Source: Christensenellaceae bacterium
Lineage (GTDB): Bacteria; Bacillota; Clostridia; Christensenellales; UBA1750
NCBI GenBank assembly: GCA_031280685.1
Contig: JAITGM010000041.1
Location: 35,411 to 99,410 of the forward strand
DNA length: 64,000 bases
Direction of reading: 5' to 3'
Positions 32,846 through 41,063 of this stretch are shown piece after piece (position 1 is the first letter of the stretch; the number at the start of each line of letters is the position of its first letter). The notes under the pieces were generated by a model. That model was not told the origin of the DNA and searched no databases. It saw only the letters and a program-made list of their open reading frames with translations. The translations under genes and the position numbers were made by a program.

Positions 32846-33100
32846 TCGGAGCGGCTGCGCTTTAGGCGCGCTCCCTTACGGGGAGTATAGCACGCGGCGG
32901 CCCGGTCTTGAAAGGGTTAAGCGAAAAGAGGAGCGGATTTCCTACAAAACGGGGCAAAAACCGCCTCTTTCGCCTTTCGCGCGCCGCCTCTCGGTTCGGA
33001 GAGAGGGAGGCTCTTTGCGCCCGCCCTTTACGGGAAGCATGGCATGCGAAGGCCTTAATTGGAAAGGGCTGAGGAAAAAAGGAGCGAGTTCCGCCGTCGG
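32846..33100. repeat. Diverged tandem duplication of about 100 bp
   Basis: Two copies, roughly 32846-32950 and 32993-33100, share GATTCGGAG / GGTTCGGAG, CCCTTACGGGGAG / CCCTTTACGGGAAG, TATAGCACGCG / CATGGCATGCG, TTGAAAGGG / TTGGAAAGGG and GAGGAGCG / AAGGAGCGAG in the same order. The first copy includes on the minus strand TTCAAG-17-TATACT, a possible distant promoter for the TraX gene; the second has lost the -10. The remaining 32526-32845 holds no recognisable gene. Confidence 0.55.
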
Positions 33101-33123
33101 GGGCGGAATTTCGCTCCTTTTTT
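33075..33123. terminator. Bidirectional Rho-independent terminator
   Basis: AAAAAAGGAGCGA then TTCCGCC pairs with GGCGGAA then TCGCTCCTTTTTT around a short loop. It ends the fusion gene on the minus strand 19 bases past its stop and would also stop plus-strand transcripts. Confidence 0.88.
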
Positions 33124-33141
33124 CGCTCTTTTCTCTCTTTT

Positions 33142-35655
33142 TCAGGCGGTTTCGATCTTGGCGGCGGACTGCAGATTGAGGAACTCGACCGCGGCCTCAC
33201 GCATCTTGTACTTCATGATCTTGCCCGCAGCGTTCATGGGGAATTCGCTCACAAAGCGCACATAGCGCGGCACCTTGTGCTTGGCGATGCGGGCGCGGCA
33301 GAAGGCCTGGAGCTCCTCCTCGGTGATGGAGGCGCCTTCCTTTAAGATGACGCAGGCCATGATCTCCTCACCATAATCCTTGTCGGGCACGCCGATGACC
33401 TGCACATCGGAAACCGCCTCGTTGGTGTAGAGGAAATCCTCAATCTCCTTGGGGTAGATATTTTCGCCGCCGCGGATGATCATATCCTTGATGCGGCCCG
33501 TGATCTTGAAGTAGCCGTTGGGCAGGCGGCGGGCAAGGTCGCCCGAGTGCAGCCAGCCCTCCTGGTCGATGACCGCGGCGGTGGCCTCCGGCATCTTGTA
33601 GTAGCCCTTCATGGTGTTGTAGCCGCGGGAGCAGAACTCGCCGTCCATGTCGTCGCCCAGCTCCTCGCCGGTTTCTGGATCCACGATCTTGATCTCGACG
33701 CCGAAGATGGCCTGGCCGACGGTGGAAACCCGCAGCTCGACGGAATCCGTGGTCTTGGACATGGTAGTGGCCGGGGAGGCTTCGGTCTGGCCGTAGGTGA
33801 TGCAGATTTGGTCCATATGCATTTGCGCCAAAACCTGCTCCATCACCTTCACCGGGCAGGGGCTGCCCGCCATGATGCCGGTGCGCATATGGCTGAAATC
33901 GGTCTTTTCAAAGTCCTCGTGGGCAAGCATGGCGATGAACATCGTGGGCACGCCGTGGAAGGCCGTGATCCTTTCGCGGGTGATGCAATCCAGCCCCTTT
34001 TTGGGCGAAAAGGCGGTGATGGGGCACATGGTGGTGCCGTGGGTCATCGAGGCGGTCATGGCCAAGACCATGCCGAAGCAGTGGAACATCGGCACTTGAA
34101 TCATGAGCCGGTCGGCGGTGGAAAGATCCATGCAGTCGCCGATGGCTTTGCCGTTGTTGATGACGTTATAATGCGTGAGCATCACGCCCTTGGGGAAGCC
34201 CGTGGTGCCGGAAGTATACTGCATATTGCACACATCGTGGGGGCTGAGGGATCTGGCCCTTGCATACACCTCAGAAACTTGCACGTTTTCTGCCATTTCA
34301 AGGGCAGCGGCCCAGGAATAGCAGCCGGGCTGCTCACTCTGGCAGGAAATCACGTTCTTGAGCCTGGGCAGGCGCTTTGAGCGCAGCTCGCCGGGGGCCG
34401 AGAGGGCCAGTTCGGGGCAAAGCTCGCGCAGGATGCCCACGTAGTCCGAATCCTTGAAGCCATCGATCATGACGAGGGTGTGGGTATCCGACTGGCGCAG
34501 AAGGTATTCCGCCTCGTGGATCTTGTAGGCCGTGTTGACCGTGACCAGCACCGCGCCGATCTTGACTGCGGCCCAGAAGGTGACGTACCACTGGGGCACG
34601 TTGGTGGCCCAGATCGCCACGTGGTCGCCCTTGCCCACCCCCATGGCGATGAGGGCACGCGCGAAGGTATCCACATCATCGCGGAACTCGGAATACGTGC
34701 GGGTATAGTCAAGCTCGGTGTAGCGGAAGGCATACTGGTCGGGGAACTCCTTCACCATGCGGTCGAGCACTTCGGGGAAGCTCAGGTCGATGAGACGCTC
34801 CTTCTTCCAAATATACTTACCCTCGCCGCTGACCGAGGTCTGGAGCCGATCCGCGAAGTAGGCGCCGATGTAGTTGGCGAACTGCGGGAAGACGATGCCC
34901 GCGTCGGTCAAGTCCTTGGCCCAGCGCTTGAGCCACTCGAAGGAAAGGTAGCCGTCGTAGTCGATGGAGCCCAAGGCGTCGAGCATCTCGTAGATGGGCA
35001 GGTCGCCCTCGCCCATCATGCGGTAGAGAACCTGGCCGCCTTCCATCACCGAGTCCTTAATGTGCACGTACTTGATGAAAGCGCCAAGATTTTGGACGGT
35101 TTGGGCCGGGCTTTCGCCGGCGAAGCGATAGGGATGGTGCACATCCCAAAGGGCGGCCACAAAGGGGCTGTTTACGGCCTCAAGCACCCGGCTTAAGCGC
35201 CTCGTGTCGGAATAAACCGCGTTGGACTCGAGCAGCAGCGTCACGCCGGCAGCTTCCGCGGTAGCTGAAAGCTCCTTAAGAATCCCCACGATGGCGCCGT
35301 CGTCCACATCCTCTGTCGGCTGGGCCTCGACGAAGGCCAGAACGCGGATGAAGGGGGTGCCGAGCTTCTGCGCCAGGGCGATGTATTGCGAGATCTCGAC
35401 GATGTTCTCGTCGCGCTTTGCCTCCTGGCTCAGCGCGCAGCCGGATGAGAGGCAGGGGATTTCAAGGCCCAGCTCAGAGAGCTTCTGGATGGTCTGCGGC
35501 AGTTGCGGGCCGGTAAAGGGCCGCGCGCGCACGGCGTAAATATCGTCCCCAAGGCCTCTGATCTCGATGCCGTCAAAGTGCAGGTCCTTGGCCATCGGGT
35601 AGATGTCGGTCCAGGAAAAGTCGGGGCAGCCCAGGGTCGAAAACGCGATCTTCAT
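33142..35655 (-). CDS. Fusion: TIM-barrel sugar isomerase/epimerase-like domain + acyl-CoA synthetase
   Basis: 837 residues in two parts. Residues 1-275 are a xylose-isomerase-like TIM barrel (MKIAFSTLGCPDFSW, FDGIEIRGLG, ALWDVHHPYRF, YVHIKDS, YDGYLSFEWLKRW with likely metal ligands). From about 300 on is an AMP-forming acyl-CoA ligase: YTSGTTGFPKGVMLTHYN (P-loop), ICITYGQTEASP, GWLHSGDLARRLPNGYF, GRIKDMIIRGGENIYPKEIE, and the catalytic-lysine end NAAGKIMKYK. ATG at 35655 follows GAGGAGG. Each half looks complete. A T-box leader controls it. Substrates are unknown. Confidence 0.9.
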   Translation of the reverse strand: MKIAFSTLGCPDFSWTDIYPMAKDLHFDGIEIRGLGDDIYAVRARPFTGPQLPQTIQKLSELGLEIPCLSSGCALSQEAKRDENIVEISQYIALAQKLGTPFIRVLAFVEAQPTEDVDDGAIVGILKELSATAEAAGVTLLLESNAVYSDTRRLSRVLEAVNSPFVAALWDVHHPYRFAGESPAQTVQNLGAFIKYVHIKDSVMEGGQVLYRMMGEGDLPIYEMLDALGSIDYDGYLSFEWLKRWAKDLTDAGIVFPQFANYIGAYFADRLQTSVSGEGKYIWKKERLIDLSFPEVLDRMVKEFPDQYAFRYTELDYTRTYSEFRDDVDTFARALIAMGVGKGDHVAIWATNVPQWYVTFWAAVKIGAVLVTVNTAYKIHEAEYLLRQSDTHTLVMIDGFKDSDYVGILRELCPELALSAPGELRSKRLPRLKNVISCQSEQPGCYSWAAALEMAENVQVSEVYARARSLSPHDVCNMQYTSGTTGFPKGVMLTHYNVINNGKAIGDCMDLSTADRLMIQVPMFHCFGMVLAMTASMTHGTTMCPITAFSPKKGLDCITRERITAFHGVPTMFIAMLAHEDFEKTDFSHMRTGIMAGSPCPVKVMEQVLAQMHMDQICITYGQTEASPATTMSKTTDSVELRVSTVGQAIFGVEIKIVDPETGEELGDDMDGEFCSRGYNTMKGYYKMPEATAAVIDQEGWLHSGDLARRLPNGYFKITGRIKDMIIRGGENIYPKEIEDFLYTNEAVSDVQVIGVPDKDYGEEIMACVILKEGASITEEELQAFCRARIAKHKVPRYVRFVSEFPMNAAGKIMKYKMREAAVEFLNLQSAAKIETA

Positions 35656-35710
35656 GGGGGTTCCTCCTCGCTCTGATTGGGGATTTGCGGGCGGCCGGGA
35701 GGGTGCAGGG

Positions 35711-36005
35711 CAAAAGAAAAGCCCTGCGGCAAATTGCTTTGCCGCAGGGACGAAAAAGCCTGTGCTTTTACGTGGTACCACCCTGTGTTCAGGCGCCTGA
35801 GCGCCCCTCCGCCAGCCTCTATCAAGGCCTAACCCTGTAACGCGAGCACGCGGCCTGTCTTATTCCCGCCGATTGGAAGCACGGCGGGGTTCATGCAGGC
35901 GACTCCGGGATGAGGATCGTCCTTAAGGGCAGCTGCCTGCTCGCACCGGCCGCAAGCTCTCTGAAAGCTGAATCCAGGGACTTTCTTCCCTTCTTCGTCT
36001 TTGCT
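35711..36005 (-). ncRNA. T-box riboswitch leader, probably leucine-specific
   Basis: On the minus strand: AGAGAGC (35956-35962) in Stem I, then a specifier region CTCATCCCGGAG in which CTC (35912-35914) is the likely codon (Leu); the T-box AGGGTGGTACCACG (35771-35784); then the terminator CCCTGCGGC / GCCGCAGGG with CTTTTCTTTT (35711-35750). The T-box UGGU would pair with ACCA, i.e. discriminator A73, as in tRNA-Leu. T-box identity is certain; the codon reading is by eye. The leader ends some 55 bases before the fusion gene. Confidence 0.9.
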
Positions 36006-36012
36006 TTTGGCC

Positions 36013-36041
36013 ATTATATAGCCCGATGTTGGGCGGCGCAA
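36013..36041 (-). promoter_or_regulatory. Promoter of the T-box leader
   Basis: Minus strand TTGCGC (36036-36041), 17 bases, TATAAT (36013-36018). Confidence 0.75.
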
Positions 36042-36078
36042 GGGCTTTACAAGAACTTAAAGCTGCCTCTTGCGCGCT

Positions 36079-36900
36079 TTAGCGCCTGCCTAGCATCGAG
36101 CCATCGTAAACGATATGCGCCAGGCCCAGGTTGCAGAAAAGGCCCTTGAAGATGTGGATTTCCGTGGGTTCGGGCTTGATTGAGCCATCTAGAATGCCTT
36201 CGCAGCAGGCGACGAGATCGGGCAGGACGGCATCCGGCAGGGGGGCGTCGTGCCCAGAATAGGAATGGCCTAGATTCTCGCTCTGTTTGAGCTGAAGGAA
36301 GGCCTTGGCGTGGGCGTGGAAGTCTCGCACGACCGCCATGCGATCCTCGCCCGGCATCGTGAGCAGGAAGATGGGGTTGTAAGCGTCGCCCGAGTAGACG
36401 AGCTTCGTCTTTGAGTCCACAAAGACCACGGAACCCGGCGTGTGGCCCGGCGCCTCGTAAACCGTGATGACCCGGTCGCCCAAATCGAAGCGGTCGCCGC
36501 CTTTCAGCGGCAGGGTCCGGGGCTTGGGGTAGTCCACGATGGCATCCAGGTCGATCTCCGCCTTATACTCCGGGTATTGCTGCAGAATGGCCTCGCAGTA
36601 GCCCTTTCTGAACCCGAGCGTCAGCTCGTCGAGCATGGGCAGATCCTTCTCGTGGATGTGGATGCTTTGAAACTGGCCGGCGCCGCCGATATGGTCGCCA
36701 TGCCCGTGCGTGGCCACCACGTCATAGGGCAGGGAGGTCTTTTCCTCGATGAAGCCCTTGAAGTTCCCCGCGCCGGTGCCCGCGTCGATCACCAGGGCGC
36801 GCTTTGAGCCCACGACCAGGTACATAATGCCAAGGCCGAACTCCAGAACGGCATAGCTCCCCGGGGCGATTTCTTGAACACGATAATTTGTTGCTTTCAT
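36079..36900 (-). CDS. MBL-fold metallo-hydrolase
   Basis: 273 residues. THGHGDHIGG is the HxHxDH zinc motif; further ligands are in EAPGHTPGSVVF (His), YSGDAYNPIF (Asp) and YSGHDAPLP (His), so a two-metal site is complete. FGLGIMYLVVGSKRALVIDAGTG is the typical N-terminal beta sheet. Members include hydroxyacylglutathione hydrolases, lactonases and others; the substrate cannot be assigned. ATG at 36900 has AGGAGG nine bases upstream. Its stop is about 40 bases from the T-box promoter, and read-through into that unit is possible. Confidence 0.9.
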   Translation of the reverse strand: MKATNYRVQEIAPGSYAVLEFGLGIMYLVVGSKRALVIDAGTGAGNFKGFIEEKTSLPYDVVATHGHGDHIGGAGQFQSIHIHEKDLPMLDELTLGFRKGYCEAILQQYPEYKAEIDLDAIVDYPKPRTLPLKGGDRFDLGDRVITVYEAPGHTPGSVVFVDSKTKLVYSGDAYNPIFLLTMPGEDRMAVVRDFHAHAKAFLQLKQSENLGHSYSGHDAPLPDAVLPDLVACCEGILDGSIKPEPTEIHIFKGLFCNLGLAHIVYDGSMLGRR

Positions 36901-36958
36901 GCGACCGATCCTCCTACCACTTGGGCGCTCCGCGTCACGCCTTGCGCGCTTCATGCAA

Positions 36959-36987
36959 AGTATACTCCGCCCGGGCCCCGCGCACAA
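36959..36987 (-). promoter_or_regulatory. Promoter of the MBL hydrolase gene
   Basis: Minus strand TTGTGC (36982-36987), 17 bases, TATACT (36959-36964). Confidence 0.65.
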
Positions 36988-37164
36988 GCCATTTTTCGCG
37001 CCGGCCAGCATGTAAAGTGCCCGGCACGCTGATTTTACTTTTGGTGGCCCCGCATTGCGCCACTGTAAAGCGAAGGGGCAAGGCTTATGGAAAATTGGCG
37101 AGCCTGCTCCTTGGTTTTCATCCAGCTTGCACAAAAAAACCCGCGACCAATTTTAACAATCCGC

Positions 37165-37193
37165 TTGCAAACGTAAATGCAGGGTGCTATACT
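37165..37193 (+). promoter_or_regulatory. Promoter of the ABC permease pair, with cre-like operator
   Basis: TTGCAA (37165-37170), 17 bases, TATACT (37188-37193). TTGCAAACGTAAATG across the -35 box matches most of the LacI/CcpA consensus WTGNAANCGNWWNCA (13 of 15 by eye), suggesting carbon-source control. A hairpin GCCCTT / AAGGGC (37202-37216) lies at the start of the transcript. The interval 36988-37164 shows no gene. Confidence 0.6.
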
Positions 37194-37312
37194 AGGCGCG
37201 TGCCCTTATCAAGGGCAAGATTATTTTGTGGTTTTGCGGGCTGGCTGCGGCCACACATAAAACGCCGCGTTCCAAGCCGCACCGCAAGCAGATTTGGGAG
37301 GAGATCTTAAGG

Positions 37313-38305
37313 ATGACGACGCTGTCTAACGAGACAAGCCGGGTGGTGCGCAAGCGCATTTGGGGCGCTGGCGAGGTCAAGCGCCATCTGGCCTACCTAA
37401 CGATGCTTTTGCCGGGCTTCATCTTTCTGGTTGTGTTTGCCTATACGCCGCTCCCCGCCATCATCATGGCCTTCAAAAACTACAAGCTCATGATGCCTCC
37501 TAGAGATCAATGGATCCAAAACCCCTTCGTCTATTCGCTGCTCAACAGCGACTGGAGCGGCCTAAAAAACTTCCAGTTTATCTTCCGCTCGCCGGATGCG
37601 GCGATCTTCCTTCGCAACACCATAGGCTATAATCTCTTATTCATGGCGCTGGGCATCGTCTTTGCCATCAGCGTGGCGGTTGGGATCAACGAACTCCGCC
37701 AGCGCTTCATGGCCAAGCTTTATCACACCATCCTCTTCCTCCCCTACTTCCTCTCTTGGATCATCATCACCTACGTTTTGTACGCCTTCATTGCCGAGCG
37801 CGGCATCGTCAATAAAGTGATGGACGCCCTTGGCCTGGCCCATGTGAGCGTCTACACCATGCCAAGGGCCTGGGTATTCATCCTGCCACTGGCCAATGTT
37901 TGGCGCTATGCGGGCAACAACTCCATCATCTACCTGGCCACCATCACGGGCTTTGACCAGGAGCTGTACGAGGCCGCCGCAATCGACGGCGCGGGCAAAT
38001 GGAAGCAGTTCAGGCACATTACCTGGCCCCTTCTGGTGCCAACCATCATCCTCCTGCAGATTCTGGCCGTCGGGCGCATTCTGAACGGCGACTTCGATAT
38101 GTTCTATTCCCTGCCAAACGGCGCGGGCGCCGTCCGCAACACCACCTTGACCATCGACGTCTACGTCTACACCGCGCTGCGCACCGGGCAGCCGCTGGGG
38201 CTTCCTTCCGCCGCCGCGTTCTTCCAGTCGTGCATAGGCTTCCTGCTGGTGCTCACCACCAACACCGTCGTTCGGAAGGTCGAGCCCGACATGGCGATGT
38301 TCTAA
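37313..38305 (+). CDS. Carbohydrate ABC transporter permease (LplB/YtcP-like, first subunit)
   Basis: 330 residues, six predicted membrane helices after a cytoplasmic N-terminus (MTTLSNETSRVVRKRIWG). The cytoplasmic EAA loop, EAAAIDGAGKWKQFRHITWPLL, marks the ATPase contact of MalF-type permeases; the C-terminus (FFQSCIGFLLVLTTNTVVRK) is of the LplB group that moves uronate-containing or complex oligosaccharides in gut Firmicutes. ATG at 37313 is preceded by GGGAGGAGA. Forms a heterodimer with the next gene product. Confidence 0.92.
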   Translation: MTTLSNETSRVVRKRIWGAGEVKRHLAYLTMLLPGFIFLVVFAYTPLPAIIMAFKNYKLMMPPRDQWIQNPFVYSLLNSDWSGLKNFQFIFRSPDAAIFLRNTIGYNLLFMALGIVFAISVAVGINELRQRFMAKLYHTILFLPYFLSWIIITYVLYAFIAERGIVNKVMDALGLAHVSVYTMPRAWVFILPLANVWRYAGNNSIIYLATITGFDQELYEAAAIDGAGKWKQFRHITWPLLVPTIILLQILAVGRILNGDFDMFYSLPNGAGAVRNTTLTIDVYVYTALRTGQPLGLPSAAAFFQSCIGFLLVLTTNTVVRKVEPDMAMF

Positions 38306-38337
38306 ACATCGAAGAAACGAAAAAGGAGGATGCCAAA

Positions 38338-39291
38338 ATGACGACTCAAGCCAAAGCCTATACGCCATCAAGAAAAAAGTTCAAGAACATGAACGAGCTT
38401 TCGACCACGGCCAACCTCATCGTGCATGTCATCTTCATCGCTGCCTGCCTGTGCTGCATCGTGCCGCTGTGGATCGTGGTCGCGGCCTCCCTGACCGAGG
38501 AGCAGACCCTCGTTTTGGAAGGCTATAATCTCTGGCCCAGGAAGTTTTCGACCATGGCCTACACCTTCCTGTTCAGCTCTGGCGGCGGCGGCGTTCTCGT
38601 GGCTTACAAGAACACCATCATCGCAACGCTGATCGGCACCTGCCTGTGCGTCATGTCCGTCGGGCTTTACGCCTACCCCCTCTCGCGGACGGACTTCCGC
38701 TATGGCCGCTTCTTCACCTTCTTCTCTTACTTCTCCATGCTCTTCAACGCGGGCACCGTGGCCTTCTACCTGCTCTGCTCGCAGATCCTGCACATCAATA
38801 ACTCCATCCTCGCGCTCTTCCTGCCGCAGAGCTTTTCGGCCTACTGGGTCATCATCATGCGCACCTTTTACCGCTCAAACGTGCCCGATGCGGTCATCGA
38901 ATCCGCCCGAATAGACGGCGCGGGCGAGTGGCGCACCCTGCTGCAGATCGTCTGCCCTCTGGCGGTGCCGGGCTTTGCCACGGTCGCGCTTTTCGCCGCG
39001 GTCGGCGTTTGGAACAACTTCTTCAACTGCCTGCTGCTGATTAACGACCGCAAATACTTCAACCTGCAATACACCATCTACGAAATCCTCCGCTCGGTGC
39101 AGGCCTTGAAGGAAATGGCCTCCCAACAGGGCGGCGCTTCGTCAAACGCTGGCATTTCGCTGGCCAACCTGCCCTCCGAATCCTTCCGCATGGCTATGGC
39201 CGTGGTGACGATGGGTCCCATCGTCCTGGCCTACCCCTTCTTCCAGCGCTACTTCGTCAAGGGGCTGACCATCGGTGCGGTCAAAGGTTAA
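38338..39291 (+). CDS. Carbohydrate ABC transporter permease (LplC/YtcP-like, second subunit)
   Basis: 317 residues with six membrane helices, MalG type. IESARIDGAGEWRTLLQIVCPL is the EAA loop; MAMAVVTMGPIVLAYPFFQRYFVKGLTIGAVKG is the characteristic C-terminus of LplC/YtcP proteins. AAAAGGAGG lies just ahead of ATG 38338, 32 bases after the first permease. Neither a solute-binding protein nor a sugar ATPase (MsmK type) is found nearby; in most relatives the binding-protein gene comes right next. The unit ends at a strong terminator, so those partners must be elsewhere. Confidence 0.92.
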   Translation: MTTQAKAYTPSRKKFKNMNELSTTANLIVHVIFIAACLCCIVPLWIVVAASLTEEQTLVLEGYNLWPRKFSTMAYTFLFSSGGGGVLVAYKNTIIATLIGTCLCVMSVGLYAYPLSRTDFRYGRFFTFFSYFSMLFNAGTVAFYLLCSQILHINNSILALFLPQSFSAYWVIIMRTFYRSNVPDAVIESARIDGAGEWRTLLQIVCPLAVPGFATVALFAAVGVWNNFFNCLLLINDRKYFNLQYTIYEILRSVQALKEMASQQGGASSNAGISLANLPSESFRMAMAVVTMGPIVLAYPFFQRYFVKGLTIGAVKG

Positions 39292-39308
39292 TCTCGATCA
39301 AAAAATGC

Positions 39309-39346
39309 GAACTCCTCCGCCCTTTCGGGCGGAGGAGTTCTTTTTT
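39309..39346 (+). terminator. Rho-independent terminator after the permease pair
   Basis: GAACTCCTCCGCCC and GGGCGGAGGAGTTC form a perfect 14-bp stem with a four-base loop, followed by six T. The convergent terminase gene stops 12 bases further on. Confidence 0.95.
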
Positions 39347-39357
39347 GCCCCCTTCCC

Positions 39358-40728
39358 TTACAGATCCAGCGGGTTGAAGGGCTTCCTGGCCGGCTTTTTG
39401 CGCCCTGGCATGGGGTTTGCCATCAAAAGATAGCGCCACTCGTCATAGATATGGTCCTCCGCATTGGTGTCCACATCTTCGACGCGGACCGGGTCGTAAT
39501 TGAGCGCCGGAATGCAGCGGATCGACGCCCTGCAGCCCTTGAAGACGTAGAGCCCCGGGAAGCCTTCCTCGTCGAAGCGCAACCTTTGCTGCACCTGCAT
39601 CAGCCCCGGCAGCCTTGCGTTTTCCGCGGGCTCAAAGAAGACCCCCTCGCGCTCCATCTGCCTGGCGATGCTCTCGCCGCGCGAGCCGTCAAAGATCGAC
39701 GGATCGGCATAGCCCACCACCTTCAACCCCTTTTCGTGCGCCTTTTCGCTTTGCGCGATCTCCTTTGCGATCTGCTTGGGATCAAGCCGCAGCCCCTCGT
39801 TGGGCCGGCCCGTGCAGCCATACCACTCCCTGTAGCGATAGAGCGCCCCCTCGGGCGAGAGCGCCCACCACCCCACCGAGAACGGCTTGGAATACCCAAA
39901 GTCGAAGGAGCGAAAGCGCCGCCAGCTTTTGGGAACCTCGAAAGGCTCGATAACATGGCTGAAGCGCCGCGTCCCATACCCCTCCGGGTCGTCTCGAAAG
40001 CCTTCGAAAACCTGCCCTTCAAAGGCGTTCCAGTCGCCATGGAGCAGCGCCTTGCGCAGCGCCTCAGGCTTTTGCGCCAGCTCCAGCGCATACCCCTCCG
40101 CAATGTGGGGATTATCCGCCACTCGCGCGGGAATGTAGCGCAGCGTCCTTTCCCCCTTGATGCCGTCGTGCTCAATGCGCAGGGTCTGGCGCGTACCCGG
40201 CGCCACGGGATCGATGAAGCGCGCCCGCACCCAGGCATGCCCGGGTCCGCCGGGATTCGAGGTGCAGCGCACCAGCGGCTTGACGCCCAGCTCCTTCCTC
40301 GCCCGCAGTCTCGTCTTCAGAAAATCATAGACCACCAGAGGAAAATGGGTCAGCTCGTCGATATAAAGCCAGTGAATCTCCGCGCCCTGGTAGCGGAAGC
40401 GATCATTGTCTTTCTCGCAATGGCGAAAACGCAGCACCGAACCATTGGGCAGGCGCAATTCGTGGCTGCTGAGGTTGATTGCCGCAAAGGCGCTCGGCAG
40501 CCGCATAAGCAGCTCGGGCAGCAGTACGTCGTCCAGCTCCCTGTAGCTTCTGCGGAAGAGATAGGCCTTGGTGCCGGGGTGCTTTTGGCAGCGCAAAAAG
40601 GCGTCCATCACCACGGCCGTGCTCTTCCCCCCGCCCGCGGCCCCGCCATAGAGGATCTCGTCCTCCTCCGCCAGGTGAAAGAGCCTCTGGCGCTCGGTCG
40701 GCTCGTAGTTAAGCCTCAGTGTCTTCAT
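39358..40728 (-). CDS. Phage-type terminase large subunit, orphan
   Basis: 456 residues. The ATPase half has Walker A GGAAGGGKS (about residues 28-36), Walker B HWLYIDEL and the coupling CTSNPGG; the nuclease half has FRSFDFGYSKPFSVGW, VVGYADPSIFD and an acidic DTNAEDHIYDEWRY, the three RNase-H-like metal sites. All look intact. ATG at 40728 follows GGAGGGG. Terminases package phage DNA into heads, yet no portal, capsid or tail gene lies nearby, and its composition matches the host. It overlaps the small upstream ORF by 20 bases. Confidence 0.88.
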   Translation of the reverse strand: MKTLRLNYEPTERQRLFHLAEEDEILYGGAAGGGKSTAVVMDAFLRCQKHPGTKAYLFRRSYRELDDVLLPELLMRLPSAFAAINLSSHELRLPNGSVLRFRHCEKDNDRFRYQGAEIHWLYIDELTHFPLVVYDFLKTRLRARKELGVKPLVRCTSNPGGPGHAWVRARFIDPVAPGTRQTLRIEHDGIKGERTLRYIPARVADNPHIAEGYALELAQKPEALRKALLHGDWNAFEGQVFEGFRDDPEGYGTRRFSHVIEPFEVPKSWRRFRSFDFGYSKPFSVGWWALSPEGALYRYREWYGCTGRPNEGLRLDPKQIAKEIAQSEKAHEKGLKVVGYADPSIFDGSRGESIARQMEREGVFFEPAENARLPGLMQVQQRLRFDEEGFPGLYVFKGCRASIRCIPALNYDPVRVEDVDTNAEDHIYDEWRYLLMANPMPGRKKPARKPFNPLDL

Positions 40729-40903
40729 CGCGCAGCCCCTCCGGCGGCTCAAAGAGCATCTCTTCGCTGCTCAGCTTAGCCTCGGCCAGCACCAGCTTGC
40801 GAATCTGCTCCAGTATGCTCAGGCTCTGCCTGATTTCTTCCGGCGCGCGGCCCTTCAGTTCGCGAAAAAGCCTGCGCGCGGCGCGGATCTCCTTTTCAAG
40901 CAT
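40709..40903 (-). CDS. Small protein upstream of terminase, possible small subunit
   Basis: 64 residues, mostly charged helix: MLEKEIRAARRLFRELKG, then EEIRQSLSILEQIRKLVLAEAKLS, consistent with one or two coiled helices. It lacks the helix-turn-helix of ordinary small terminases, so the small-subunit idea rests on position alone. AAAGGGGG seven bases before ATG 40903 and the 20-base overlap with the large subunit make translation likely. Upstream a TGCTATCTT extended -10 may be the promoter. Confidence 0.6.
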   Translation of the reverse strand: MLEKEIRAARRLFRELKGRAPEEIRQSLSILEQIRKLVLAEAKLSSEEMLFEPPEGLRDEDTEA

Positions 40904-40980
40904 GGTTTTGCCCCCTTTCAGGGCTAAGATAGCACGAAGCCCCTCGCGCTTTCACCTTGGAAAAACGGCAAATCCTGTTG

Positions 40981-41039
40981 TTGACAAGGGGCGTACCCGC
41001 GCATATACTGAATTTAGATAATTCTCGAACTATCTAAAT
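40981..41039 (+). promoter_or_regulatory. Promoter and palindromic operator of sdpRI
   Basis: TTGACA (40981-40986), 17 bases, TATACT (41004-41009): near consensus. Three bases past the -10 box begins ATTTAGATA (41012-41020), a ten-base gap with TTC/GAA, then TATCTAAAT (41031-41039), a perfect 9-bp inverted repeat over the transcription start, as expected for an autorepressor site. Confidence 0.85.
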
Positions 41040-41063
41040 GCGCCCAATGAAGGAGGGATCTCC

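Noticed and set aside
39358..40903. A prophage region around the terminase
   Set aside because: No integrase, portal, capsid, tail, lysis or phage regulator gene is present on either side, and neighbours are ordinary transporter and immunity genes.
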